Shown: positions 30,801 to 42,230 of the stretch, one piece after another
Position numbering within the stretch: position 1 is the first letter of the stretch
Layout of the letters: every line of letters starts with the position of its first letter
Assembly (NCBI GenBank): GCA_963662175.1
Contig: OY759227.1
Span: 8,650,501 to 8,714,500, forward strand
DNA: 64,000 nucleotides
Reading direction: 5' to 3'
Origin: Aradus depressus
Taxonomy: Eukaryota; Arthropoda; Insecta; Hemiptera; Aradidae
Notes under the pieces: generated by a model
The model's input: the letters and a program-made list of their open reading frames with translations, nothing else
Told to the model about the DNA's origin: nothing
The model's database searches: none
Position numbers and translations under genes: made by a program

Positions 30801-31939
30801 GTGAGTGGCCTAAATCTCGAGAAGGTAATATTAGTGAAGTTCCTGAGTTAAGAGTTAGCACTCTTGTGGCGTCTACACAAGACGTTTCGTTTGACATAGA
30901 AGATCGACTAGCAACATGTTCGAACTTTTCCAAGCTTCAGCGTTCTATAGCTTATTGGTTAAGATACATGCGAAATCTGAGATTATCTCCGAAGGTGGTT
31001 GGCCAGTTATCTCTTGGAGAGTTACACCAATCTACTTTAGCGTTAGTTAAGATGACTCAACAGAAGTATTTCGCTCAAGATATTATAGCTATTAGAAAAG
31101 GAAAAGAATGCTCTGCTCAGCTCAAATCGCTGACTCCAGTTCTTGATCCCCAAGGTCTTTTACTGGTGGGTGGAAGACTTCAAAATTCTGATCTTAGTTT
31201 CTATGCTCAACACCCAATGATTTTACCCAAATCAAGCGTTGTTACGGAACTTCTCATACAACATTATCATAATTTGTTTCTACATGTTGGAGCTAATACG
31301 CTCAATTATTTACTTCGTTCAAAGAGAATTATATCCTCTCGTTGCGCCATACGTCGTGTTTTGCGTATGTGCCATGTGTGTCGCAAGTGCAATGCTCGCC
31401 CTGCTGTTCCTCCAATGGGCAATTTGCCTGCGCCTCGAGTTAGTTACTCTCGTCCATTTCTACATAGTGGTGTAGATTTAGCTGGACCATTCCTTGTTAA
31501 GGAATCTCTGCGCAGGAACTCTAAGCAGTTCAAAGCTTACCTGTGTATCTTCGTGTGTCTATGTGTTAAAGCAGTTCATCTTGAACTAGTGTCTGCTCTT
31601 TCCTCGGAAGCGTTTCTTGCAGCATTTGACCGATTTACAAGTCGAAGAGGTCTGTGCTCAGATGTTTACTCCGATGAATGTCGCAATTTTGTAGGAGCCG
31701 ATAGAATCCTACGTGAAGCTTACAGCACATTGTTCTCAGCTGACCTCCTACCGTCAGCTATGTCCAAGCGCTCAGTTACTTGGCATTTCCAACCTCCATT
31801 TACTCCTAACGTTGGCGGTATTTGGGAGGCAAATATTCGTTTTGCTAAGTCACATCTTACAAATGTGATTGGCAACCAAGCTTTGTTGTTTGTTGAATAC
31901 ACGCGACCAGTATCTAAGCTGGTCAAAGTGTCAGTTTAA
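27887..31939 (+). CDS. gag-pol: Gag-protease-RNase H-integrase polyprotein lacking RT core, unit 6 (type B)
   Basis: 1350 codons with the same domain order and the same missing parts as unit 4: no RT catalytic core around residues 710-718 and no integrase C-terminal region after about 1334. RNase H residues D821, E865, D897 and D943 and integrase D1197, D1263 and E1314 are present. I count ten amino-acid differences from unit 4: in Gag (Ile for Val near 148), the third knuckle and just after it (CYNC, His, Pro, Arg), two Arg-to-Cys changes (near 461 and 497) flanking the protease motif, and Met, Ser and Phe at about 696, 719 and 819. Only about three silent differences were noticed, so protein-level constraint since the copies split looks weak. 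Confidence 0.9.
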   Translation: MDSKTLKSFNILKLKNDTILQNIVQIHSFIESVKLDNSLKFVFKVMIPNLESSYQEFSDTYSKIVECFAISDIPIPQEMTDMQLSVNLMFYKVKGYYESIFSNSEEKICVVDSKNFSVNNPLPTISLPEFTGDCLKWCTFKDLFISIIHQNERLSHSMKFNYLKSCLKGKALSLINHLSISDSNYSIAWTTLLEHYDSNRAIAIEILEHMLSFPSFYTNSPDNLDRFLATFAELGLAFNQLSIPNVSEFLLFYIAFKVLDPDSKKQFLLENNKVEFPTLEKLVEFVKNHRKAMGETKVKPCTEPKVNSPKNKVSSYHKVSLISSRTGVISSLTTCLYCDKQHRIFVCPEFKSLSSFQRNSFVKSKNCCFNCLSPNHKVKVCPSRGRCYNCKLKHHFLLCFKKFPRIASPIARSRDNQVRTVSKEPLKGPSDVTQLSSCSAQVKNTVSSFTVLLGTAVICVCGKGGRVHHLRALIDPGSQASYITASCVQILGLKKQCANVTCSGIGDMPSQSPSGVVNLLIHPEKSKASLCTQAFVIPKITNLQPSVNLSPSVCDNFNHLKLADPKFYIPSDIHVLIGAELFSSIITGEKITFPPGVPTAWNSVFGYVLMGQCGTQSVETKRPVQTLTSTVNVKLNCEVNKLLQQFWELEEIPSASSVSLSPEEMLAEEMFTNLHYREESGSYVVPLLVKPDESSMLGSSFNSASMRLNSVKGKFVKISQFDEFCYTVNLSPTANKKRAVLSNIARVLDPPSRIGPVTVWAKQFLQKLWRLGLDWDTLLPEQECSEWQMFVTSLKLVSQFRVPRIILPPDSVECSLIGFCDASEKGYAAVVYLRSQNLSESGSSHLLMAKTKVAPVKPVTIPRLELLGAVHLMKLVNHVHEALCASVIISNVLTFTDSSVVLSWLRTEPHKLQTFVCHRVVSILSSPVTLNWNHVSSQDNPADVASKGCLPAQFLQDPLWLHGPIWLTSSIGEWPKSREGNISEVPELRVSTLVASTQDVSFDIEDRLATCSNFSKLQRSIAYWLRYMRNLRLSPKVVGQLSLGELHQSTLALVKMTQQKYFAQDIIAIRKGKECSAQLKSLTPVLDPQGLLLVGGRLQNSDLSFYAQHPMILPKSSVVTELLIQHYHNLFLHVGANTLNYLLRSKRIISSRCAIRRVLRMCHVCRKCNARPAVPPMGNLPAPRVSYSRPFLHSGVDLAGPFLVKESLRRNSKQFKAYLCIFVCLCVKAVHLELVSALSSEAFLAAFDRFTSRRGLCSDVYSDECRNFVGADRILREAYSTLFSADLLPSAMSKRSVTWHFQPPFTPNVGGIWEANIRFAKSHLTNVIGNQALLFVEYTRPVSKLVKVSV

Positions 31940-32346
31940 GTTTCGTTAATGCTCTCTCGCTCTCCATAGAGTGTTGTGTTCCCATTCCGAGGGCTTCCCC
32001 AGCGCGAAGTCTTCAGTGATAGCCCCCTCTGAAGTGAAGAACGCAACTTCCTTCTCAATCATTTCCCTCATCCCCTCTTGGTTTGCGAGAGAGCTGTAAT
32101 TCTTAGAAGTTTATATGATTTTTTTCTTAGTTGAATAAGTTTCTTCAATTTTTTTTTGTGTTCTAGGATAATTCTTAGAAGTTTATTTGATTTTTTTGGT
32201 TAAGTAAGTTTCTTTAATTATTTTGTGTTGTGTGATTTTATAGTGATTCGTTTATGTTTGCGATATCACTCTATTGTGTAGTTTGTTCACTATGTGTGAG
32301 GCTCACATAACTCACGTTTGAAAAATTAGTTCAAATTTTTGGTGGG
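31940..32346 (+). other. 3' noncoding segment of unit 6 (type B)
   Basis: The same layout as the segment at 22632-23038: the 72-bp tandem repeat, T-rich stretches and the GTGGGTG stretch before the LTR. No coding potential is seen. Confidence 0.6.
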
Positions 32347-33047
32347 TGTATGTTTGGGCCTACTTTTGCTAGGGTAAGGCGGATAAATACATAGGTGAAT
32401 TTCTCCCCACCCTTTGCACCTAGGGTACAGAGTACAACCCTACTCAACTCAGTTTCGGCCCCGGCGTCAACATGTGTGGTTGTCCCCGGTCCTTCTCTCG
32501 CGTGTGAGTCTCAAATTGTGTGAGTCTAGTGGAGTACCAGTCTAACTGTCGTGGGTACAGTACGGCTTTACGTCCCGTTCTGTATTATAGTTAATGGTTA
32601 CTCAATGTGTTTAGAAGTACCAAACTAATAGTTGTGGGTGTAGGACGGTCTTCCCGTTCTGTATCAGGTTATGGTTACTCAAAGTGTGCCTATCGTGTAA
32701 GAGTACGGTTTTACATGCCATCTCTTGTGGAGTCATAGCCACTCATAGTGTTATAGTAAAGCCCTGTTCTTTCTGTATAGCCTGGCCAGGCAATATATAA
32801 GTAGTTCAATTATATCAGTGTTCCCCCACCTTATGTATCTTATAGATTCGACTGGACCACAGTGCAGACTGCAATCTGTAAGTACATAGTTTAAGGAAAT
32901 ATTAGAATAATAGAATTTGCCTCAATTTATGTTAAGGATCAATGTTTTGGTCCTGAGTTGCCTCAAATTATGTTAAGCTGGTTTCTCCCGGAACCAGCAC
33001 TATCGAATACAGTCCACTACAGAGAGCTTGCCGTGTTTACTAAGTTG
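32347..33047 (+). repeat. Right-edge LTR, short by about 11 bp at its 3' end
   Basis: This matches the internal LTRs from TGTATG through CTAAGTTG at 33047. It then changes directly to satellite (CGTCCTAAAG) and lacks the last bases TGCGTAGACA found before each leader. Either the true LTR end is here and the TG…CA reading of the internal LTRs is too long, or the edge is truncated. It contains a TATA-like box at 32794-32801 that could drive transcription into the right-hand satellite. Confidence 0.75.
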
Positions 33048-34199
33048 CGTCCTAAAGTTTTGAACGGGAGGGGGGGTGGTGGGGGGCTCCAGTATAAATA
33101 TAGAGCTAACTCTTCAACGGTTGATCGTATTGTCACGAAATTTCACATGCAGTATTCCTGAAGACAAAATAGAAAAATAAGGTGTGTGGTGTCCCAAGGT
33201 TTTGAACGGGAGGGGGGGTTTTTGGGGGGGCCTATTTTTAATATAGTGCTAACTCTTTAACGATTGTTCGGATTGTCACGAAATTTAACATGTAGTATCC
33301 CTGAAGGCCAAATAGAAAAATAAGGTGTGTGGCGTCCTAAAGTTTTGAACGAGAGGGGGGGTTGTGGGGGTCCTAAATATAAATATAGTGCTAACTCTTT
33401 TACGGTTGATCGTATTGTCACTAAAGTTCATATGCAGTATTCCTGAAGGCCAAATAAAAAAATAAGGTGTGGGGTGTCCCAAAGTTTCGAACGAGAGGGG
33501 GGGTTGTGGGGGGGCTTAGGTATAAATATAGTGCTAACTCTTTAACGACTGGTCGGATTGTCACGATATTTCACATGTAGTATTTTTAAAAGCCAAGTAG
33601 AAATATAAGATGTGTGGTGTCCCAAAGTTTTGAACGAGAGGGGAGTTTGTGGGGTGGACTTAGTATAAATATAGTGCTAACTCTTTAACGACTGGTCGGA
33701 TTGTCACGATATTTCACATGTAGTATTTTTAAAAGCCAAGTAGAAATATAAGATGTGTGGCGTCCCAAAGTTTTGAACGGGAGGACTGGTTGTGGGAGGG
33801 GGGGGGGGGGCTAAGTTTAATATAGTGCTAACTCTTTAACAATTGGTCGGATTGTCACGAAATTTCACATGTAGTATTCCTGAATACCAAATAGAAAAAT
33901 AAGGTGTGTGGTGTCCCAATGTTTTGAACGGGAGGGAGGGTTGTGGGGGGGCCTAAGTATAAATATAGAGCAAACTCTTTAACGGTTGATCGTATTGTCA
34001 CTAAATTTCATATGCAGTATTCCTGAAGGCCAAATAAAAAAATAAGGTGTGTGGTGTCCCAAAGTTTTGAACGGGAGTGGGGTTGTGGGGGGGGGGGGGG
34101 GGGGGCTTAAGTATAAATATAGTGCTAACTCTTTAACGATTGGTCGAATTGTCATGAAATGTCACATGTAGTATTTTTAAAATCCAAATAGGAAAAAAA

Positions 34200-37100
34200 G
34201 GTGTGTGGCGTCCCAAAGTTTTGAACGGGAGGGGGGGTGGTGGGGGGCTCAAGTATAAATATGGAGCTAACTCTTCAACGGTTGATCGTATTGTCACGAA
34301 ATTTCACATGCAGTATTCCTGAAGGCCAAATAGAAAAATAAGGTGTGTGGTGTCCCAAGGTTTTGAACGGGAGGGGGGGTTTTTGGGGGGCCTATTTTTA
34401 ATATAGTGCGAACTCATTAACGGTTGATCGTATTGTCAGGAAATTTCCCATGTAGTATTCCTGAAGGCCAAATAGAAAAATAAGGTGTGTGGTGTCCCAA
34501 AGTTTTTGAACGGGAGGGAGGGTTATGGGGGGGCCTAAGTATAAATATAGAGCAAACTCTTCAACGGTTGATCGTATTTTCACGACATTTCACATGCAGT
34601 ATTCCTGAAGGCCAAATAAAAAAATAAGGTGTGTGGTGTCCCAAAGTTTTAAACGAGGTGGGGGGTTGTGGTGGGGCCTAAATATAAATATAGTGCTAAC
34701 TCTTTAACGGTTGATCGTATTGTCACTAAAGTTCATATGCAGTATTCCTGAAGGCCAAATAAAAAAATAAGGTGTGTGGTGTCCCAAAGTTTCGAACGAG
34801 AGGGGGGGTTGTGGGGAGGCCTAAGTATAAATATAGTGCTAACTCTTTAACGACTGGTCGGATTGTCACGATATTTCACATGTAGTATTTTTAAAAGCCA
34901 AGTAGAAATATAAGATGTGTGGCGACCCAATGTTTTGAACGGGAGGAGAGGTTGTGGGGCGGGGGGGGGGGGGGGGGGGGCTAAGTTTAATATAGTGCTA
35001 ACTCTTTAACGATTGGTCGGATTGTCACGAAATTTCACATGTAGTATTCCTGAAGGCCAAATAGATAAATAAGGTGTGTGGTGTCCCAAAGTTTTGAGCG
35101 GGAGGGAGGGTTGTGGGGGGGCCTAAGTATAATTATAGAGCAATCTCTTTAACGGTTGATCGTATTGTCACTAAATTTCATATGCAGTGTTCCTGAAGGC
35201 CAAATAGAAAATTAAAGTGTATGGCGTCCCAAAGTTTTGAACGGGAGGGGGGGTTAGGGGCAGCTAAGTATAAAAACAAGCTAGCTCATTAACGGTTGAT
35301 CGTATTGTCAGGAAATTTCCCATGTAGTATTCCTGAAGGCCAAATAGAAAAATAAGGTGTGTGGTGTCCCAATGTTTTGAACGGGAGGGAGGGTTGTGGG
35401 GGGGCCTAAGTATAAATATAGAGCAAACTCTTTAACGGTTGATCGTATTGTCACTAAATTTCATATGCAGTATTCCTGAAGGCCAAATAAAAAAATAAGG
35501 TGTGTGGTGTCCCAAAGTTTCGAACGGGAGGGGGGGTTGTGGGGGGGCCTAAGTATAAATATAGTGCTAACTCTTTAACGACTGGTCGGATTGTCACGAT
35601 ATTTCACATGTACTATGTTTAAAAGCCAAATAGAAATATAAGATGTGTGGCGACCCAAAGTTTTGAACGGGAGGGGAGGTTGTGGGGGTGGGGGGGGGGG
35701 GGCTAAGTATAAAAAAAAGCTAGCTCATTAACGGTTGATCGTATTGTCAGGAAATTTCCCAGGTAGTATTCCTGAAGGCCAAATAGAAAAATAAGGTGTG
35801 TGGCGTCCCAAAGTTTTGAACGGGAGTGGGGTTGTGGGGGGGGGGGGGCTTAAGTATAAATATAGTGCTAACTCTTTAACGATTGGTCGAATTGTCATGA
35901 AATTTCACATGTAGTATTTTTAAAATCCAAATAGGAAAAAAAGGTGTGTGGCGTCCCAAAGTTTTGAACGGGAGGGGGGGTGGTGGGGGGCTCAAGTATA
36001 AATATGGAGCTAACTCTTCAACGGTTGATCGTATTGTCACGAAATTTCACATGCAGTATTCCTGAAGGCCAAATAGAAAAATAAGGTGTGTGGTGTCCCA
36101 AGGTTTTGAACGGGAGGGGGGGTTTTTGGGGGGCCTATTTTTAATATAGTGCGAACTCATTAACGGTTGATCGTATTGTCAGGAAATTTCACATGCAGTA
36201 TTCCTGAAGGCCAAATAAAAAAATAAGGTGTGTGGTGTCCCAAAGTTTTAAACGAGGTGGGGGGTTGTGGTGGGGCCTAAATATAAATATAGTGCTAACT
36301 CTTTAACGGTTGATCGTATTGTCACTAAAGTTCATATGCAGTATTCCTGAAGGCCAAATAAAAAAATAAGGTGTGTGGTGTCCCAAAGTTTCGAACGAGA
36401 GGGGGGGTTGTGGGGAGGCCTAAGTATAAATATAGTGCTAACTCTTTAACGACTGGTCGGATTGTCACGATATTTCACATGTAGTATTTTTAAAAGCCAA
36501 GTAGAAATATAAGATGTGTGGCGACCCAAAGTTTTGAACGGGAGGGCAGGTTTTGGGGGGGGGGGGGCTAAGTTTAATATAGTACTAACTCTTTAACGAT
36601 TGGTCGGAGTGTCACGATATTTCACATGTAGTATTCCTGAAGGCCAAATAGAAAAATAAGGTGTGTTGTGTCCCAATGTTTTGAACGGGAGGGGTGGTTA
36701 GGGGGGGCTCAAGTATAAATATGGAGCTAACTCTTCAACGGTTGATCGTATTGTCATGAAACTTCACATGCAGTATTCCTGAAGGCCAAATAGAAAAATA
36801 AGGTGTGTGGTGTCCCAAAGTTTCGAACGAGAGGAAGGGTTGTGGGGGGGCCTAAGTATAGATATAGTGCTAACTCTTTAACGACTGGTCGGATTGTCAC
36901 GATATTTCACATGTAGTATTTTTAAAAGCCAAATAGAAATATAAGATGTGTGGCGACCCAAAGTTTTGAACGGGAGGGGACATTTGGGGGGGGGGGGGGG
37001 TAAGTATAAAAAAAAGCTAGCTCATTAACGGTTGATCGTATTGTCAGCAAATTTCCCATGTAGTATTCCTGAAGGCCAAATAGAAAAATAAGGTGTGTGG

Positions 37101-40100
37101 CGTCCCAAAGTTTTGAACGGGAGGGGGGGTTGTGGGGGGGGGGGGGCTTAAGTATAAATATAGTGCTTACTCTTCAACGGTTGAACGTATTGTCACGAAA
37201 TTTCACATGCAGTATTCCTGAAGGCCAAATAGAAAAATAAGGTGTGTGGTGTCCCATGGTTTTGAACGGGAGGGGGGGTTTTTGGGGGGCCTATTTTTAA
37301 TATAGTGCGAACTCATTAACGGTTGATCGTATTGTCAGGAAATTTCCCATGTAGTATTCCTGAAGGCCAAATAGAAAAATAAGGTGTGTGGTGTCCCAAA
37401 GTTTTTGAACGGGAGGGAGGGTTGTGGGGGGGCCTAAGTATAAATAAAGAGCAAACTCTTCAACGGTTGATCGTATTGTCACGACATTTCACGTGCAGTA
37501 TTCCTGAAGGCCAAATAAAAAAATAAGGTGTGTGGTGTCCCAAAGTTTTGAACGAGGGGGGGGGGGTTGTGGGGGGGCCTAAATATAAATATAGTGCTAA
37601 CTCTTTAACGGTTGATCGTATTGTCACTAAAGTTCATATGCAGTATTCCTGAAGGCCAAATAAAAAAATAAGGTGTGTGGTGTCCCAAAGTTTCGAACGA
37701 GAGGGGGGGTTGTGGGGGGCCTAAGTATAAATATAGTGCTAACTCTTTAACGACTGGTCGGATTGTCACGATATTTCACATGTAGTATTTTTAAAAGCCA
37801 AGTAGAAATAAAAGATGTGTGGCGACCCAAAGTCTTGAACGGGAGGGCAGGTTTGGTAGGGGGGGGGGGGGGGGGGGGAGGCTAAGTTTATTATAGTACT
37901 AACTCTTTAACGATTGGTCGGAGTGTCACGATATTTCACATGTAGTATTCCTGAAGGCCAAATAGAAAAATAAGGTGTGTTGTGTCCCAATGTTTTGAAC
38001 GGGAGGGGTGGTTAGGGGGGGCTCAAGTATAAATATGGAGCTAACTCTTCAACGGTTGATCGTATTGTCATGAAACTTCACATGCAGTATTCCTGAAGGC
38101 CAAATAGAAAAATAAGGTGTGTGGTGTCCCAAAGTTTCGAACGAGAGGAAGGGTTGTGGGGGGGCCTAAGTATAGATATAGTGCTAACTCTTTAACGACT
38201 GGTCGGATTGTCACGATATTTCACATGTAGTATTTTTAAAAGCCAAATAGAAATATAAGATGTGTGGCGACCCAAAGTTTTGAACGGGAGGGGACATTTG
38301 GGGGGGGGGTGGGGGTAAGTATAAAAAAAAGCTAGCTCATTAACGGTTGATCGTATTGTCAGCAAATTTCCCATGTAGTATTCCTGAAGGCCAAATAGAA
38401 AAATAAGGTGTGTGGCGTCCCAAAGTTTTGAACGGGAGGGGGGGTTGTGGGGGGGGGGCTTAAGTATAAATATAGTGCTTACTCTTCAACGGTTGAACGT
38501 ATTGTCACGAAATTTCACATGCAGTATTCCTGAAGGCCAAATAGAAAAATAAGGTGTGTGGTGTCCCATGGTTTTGAACGGGAGGGGGGGTTTTTGGGGG
38601 GCCTATTTTTAATATAGTGCGAACTCATTAACGGTTGATCGTATTGTCAGGAAATTTCCCATGTAGTATTCCTGAAGGCCAAATAGAAAAATAAGGTGTG
38701 TGGTGTCCCAAAGTTTTTGAACGGGAGGGAGGGTTGTGGGGGGGCCTAAGTATAAATATAGAGCAAACTCTTCAACGGTTGATCGTATTGTCACGACATT
38801 TCACGTGCAGTATTCCTGAAGGCCAAATAAAAAAATAAGGTGTGTGGTGTCCCAAAGTTTTGAACGAGGGGGGGGGGGTTGTGGGGGGCCCTAAATATAA
38901 ATATAGTGCTAACTCTTTAACGACTGGTCGGATTGTCACGATATTTCACATGTAGAATTTTTAAAAGCCAAGTAGAAATATAAGATGTGTGGCGACCCAA
39001 AGTTTTGAACGGGAGGGCAGGTTTTGGGGGGGGGGGGGGCTAAGTTTAATATAGTACTAACTCTTTAACGATTGGTCGGAGTGTCACGATATTTCACATG
39101 TAGTATTCCTGAAGGCCAAATAGAAAAATAAGGTGTGTTGTGTCCCAATGTGTTGAACGGGAGGGGTGGTTAGGGGGGGCTCAAGTATAAATATGGAGCT
39201 AACTCTTCAACGGTTGATCGTATTGTCATGAAACTTCACATGCAGTATTCCTGAAGGCCAAATAGAAAAATAAGGTGTGTGGTGTCCCAAAGTTTCGAAC
39301 GAGAGGAAGGGTTGTGGGGGGGCCTAAGTATAGATATAGTGCTAACTCTTTAACGACTGGTCGGATTGTCACGATATTTCACATGTAGTATTTTTAAAAG
39401 CCAAATAGAAATATAAGATGTGTGGCGACCCAAAGTTTTGAACGGGAGGGGACATTTGGGGGGGGGGGGGTAAGTATAAAAAAAAGCTAGCTCATTAACG
39501 GTTGATCGTATTGTCAGCAAATTTCCCATGTAGTATTCCTGAAGGCCAAATAGAAAAATAAGGTGTGTGGCGTCCCAAAGTTTTGAACGGGAGGGGGGGT
39601 TGTGGGGGGGGGGGGGCTTAAGTATAAATATAGTGCTTACTCTTCAACGGTTGAACGTATTGTCACGAAATTTCACATGCAGTATTCCTGAAGGCCAAAT
39701 AGAAAAATAAGGTGTGTGGTGTCCCATGGTTTTGAACGGGAGGGGGGGTTTTTGGGGGGCCAATTTTTAATATAGTGCGAACTCATTAACGGTTGATCGT
39801 ATTGTCAGGAAATTTCCCATGTAGTATTCCTGAAGGCCAAATAGAAAAATAAGGTGTGTGGTGTCCCAAAGTTTTTGAACGGGAGGGAGGGTTGTGGGGG
39901 GGCCTAAGTATAAATAAAGAGCAAACTCTTCAACGGTTGATCGTATTGTCACGACATTTCACGTGCAGTATTCCTGAAGGCCAAATAAAAAAATAAGGTG
40001 TGTGGTGTCCCAAAGTTTTGAACGAGGGGGGGGGGGGGTTGTGGGGGGGCCTAAATATAAATATAGTGCTAACTCTTTAACGGTTGATCGTATTGTCACT

Positions 40101-42230
40101 AAAGTTCATATGCAGTATTCCTGAAGGCCAAATAAAAAAATAAGGTGTGTGGTGTCCCAAAGTTTCGAACGAGAGGGGGGGTTGTGGGGGGCCTAAGTAT
40201 AAATATAGTGCTAACTCTTTAACGACTGGTCGGATTGTCACGATATTTCACATGTAGTATTTTTAAAAGCCAAGTAGAAATAAAAGATGTGTGGCGACCC
40301 AAAGTCTTGAACGGGAGGGCAGGTTTGGTAGGGGGGGGGGGGGAGGCTAAGTTTAATATAGTACTAACTCTTTAACGATTGGTCGGAGTGTCACGATATT
40401 TCACATGTAGTATTCCTGAAGGCCAAATAGAAAAATAAGGTGTGTTGTGTCCCAATGTTTTGAACGGGAGGGGTGGTTAGGGGGGGCTCAAGTATAAATA
40501 TGGAGCTAACTCTTCAACGGTTGATCGTATTGTCATGAAACTTCACATGCAGTATTCCTGAAGGCCAAATAGATAAATAAGGTGTGTGGTGTCCCAAAGT
40601 TTCGAACGAGAGGAAGGGTTGTGGGGGGGCCTAAGTATAGATATAGTGCTAACTCTTTAACGACTGGTCGGATTGTCACGATATTTCACATGTAGTATTT
40701 TTAAAAGCCAAATAGAAATATAAGATGTGTGGCGACCCAAAGTTTTGAACGGGAGGGGACATTTGGGGGGGGGGGGGGTAAGTATAAAAAAAAGCTAGCT
40801 TATTAACGGTTGATCGTATTGTCAGCAAATTTCCCATGTAGTATTCCTGAAGGCCAAATAGAAAAATAAGGTGTGTGGCGTCCCAAAGTTTTGAACGGGA
40901 GGGGGGGTTGTGGGGGGGGGGCTTAAGTATAAATATAGTGCTTACTCTTCAACGGTTGAACGTATTGTCACGAAATTTCACATGCAGTATTCCTGAAGGC
41001 CAAATAGAAAAATAAGGTGTGTGGTGTCCCATGGTTTTGAACGGGAGGGGGGGTTTTTGGGGGGCCTATTTTTAATATAGTGCGAACTCATTAACGGTTG
41101 ATCGTATTGTCAGGAAATTTCCCATGTAGTATTCCTGAAGGCCAAATAGAAAAATAAGGTGTGTGGTGTCCCAAAGTTTTTGAACGGGAGGGAGGGTTGT
41201 GGGGGGGCCTAAGTATAAATATAGAGCAAACTCTTCAACGGTTGATCGTATTGTTACGACATTTCACGTGCAGTATTCCTGAAGGCCAAATAAAAAAATA
41301 AGGTGTGTGGTGTCCCAAAGTTTTGAACGAGGGGGGGGGGGGGGTTGTGGGGGGGCCTAAATATAAATATAGTGCTAACTCTTTAACGGTTGATCGTATT
41401 GTCACTAAAGTTCATATGCAGTATTCCTGAAGGCCAAATAAAAAAATAAGGTGTGTGGTGTCCCAAAGTTTCGAACGAGAGGGGGGGTTGTGGGGGGCCT
41501 AAGTATAAATATAGTGCTAACTCTTTAACGACTGGTCGGATTGTCACGATATTTCACATGTAGTATTTTTAAAAGCCAAGTAGAAATAAAAGATGTGTGG
41601 CGACCCAAAGTCTTGAACGGGAGGGCAGGTTTGGTAGGGGGGGGGGGGGGGGGGGGGGGGGGCTAAGTTTAATATAGTACTAACTCTTTAACGATTGGTC
41701 GGAGTGTCACGAAATTTCACATGTAGTATTCCTGAAGGCCAAATAGAAAAATAAGGTGTGTTGTGTCCCAATGTTTTGAACGGGAGGGGGGGTTAGGGGG
41801 GGCTCAAATATAAATATGGAGCTAACTCTTCAACGGTTGATCGTATTGTCACGAAATTTCACATGCAGTATTCCTGAAGGCCAAATAGAAAAATAAGGTG
41901 TGTGGTGTCCCAAAGTTTCGAACGAGAGGAAGGGTTGTGGGGGGGCCTAAGTATAGATATAGTGCTAACTCTTTAACGACTGGTCGGATTATCACGATAT
42001 TTCACATGTAGTATTTTTAAAAGCCAACTAGAAATATAAGATGTGTGGCGACCCAAAGTTTTGAACGGGAGGGGACGTTGTGGGGGGGGGGGGGGGTAAG
42101 TATAAAAAAAAGCTAGCTCATTAACGGTTGATCGTATTGTCAGGAAATTTCCCATGTAGTATTCCTGAAGGCCAAATAGAAAAATAAGGTGTGTGGCGTC
42201 CCAAAGTTTTGAACGGGAGGGGGGGTTGTG
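34200..42230 (+). repeat. Right satellite higher-order repeat, ~1.3-kb units
   Basis: The rare variant GTGCGAACTCATTAACG marks successive units at 34406, 36149, 37305, 38617, 39775 and 41080. Spacings are 1743, 1156, 1312, 1158 and 1305 bp, that is 12, 8, 9, 8 and 9 monomers. Units of 1305-1312 bp are almost identical, and the 1156-1158-bp units lack one monomer each. The order of variants (CGAACGAGAGGAAGGG, GGGGACATTTGGG, GTCCCATGG and others) is kept within each unit. The last unit decays near 42230. Confidence 0.85.
41637..41662 (+). repeat. Longest G homopolymer, 26 bases
   Basis: An uninterrupted run of 26 G in the second G block of a monomer. Equivalent positions in sister units are 13-20 G and some carry an interrupting A or C, so run length varies between otherwise near-identical copies. 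Confidence 0.85.

Larger units (their letters stand above)
27420..32346 (+). mobile_element. Unit 6 internal region, type B
   Basis: A 4927-bp internal region of the same structure as unit 4, with the same two joins in the polyprotein and the same 3' noncoding form. It is the last unit before the right-hand satellite. Confidence 0.92.
6863..33047 (+). mobile_element. Tandem array of six BEL/Pao LTR retrotransposon units sharing LTRs
   Basis: Six units lie head to tail, each separated from the next by a single LTR of about 711 bp, with Gag start codons at 7571, 11241, 14910, 18579, 24218 and 27887. Units 1, 2, 3 and 5 are type A (deleted and frameshifted). Units 4 and 6 are type B (longer open frame). 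Assignment to BEL/Pao rests on the DUF1759-like Gag, the CX2CX3HX4C zinc knuckles, the NPADVASKG motif in RNase H and the BEL-style integrase. No satellite or other host sequence lies between units, so they are not separate insertions. The array begins and ends inside an LTR. No unit encodes the reverse transcriptase core, so the whole array is non-autonomous. Confidence 0.95.

Noticed and set aside
33050..33080. CENP-B box-like TTTCGAACGGGAGG / TTTTGAACGGGAGG
   Set aside because: The TTCG and CGGG elements are present in some monomers but the spacing does not fit the CENP-B box.
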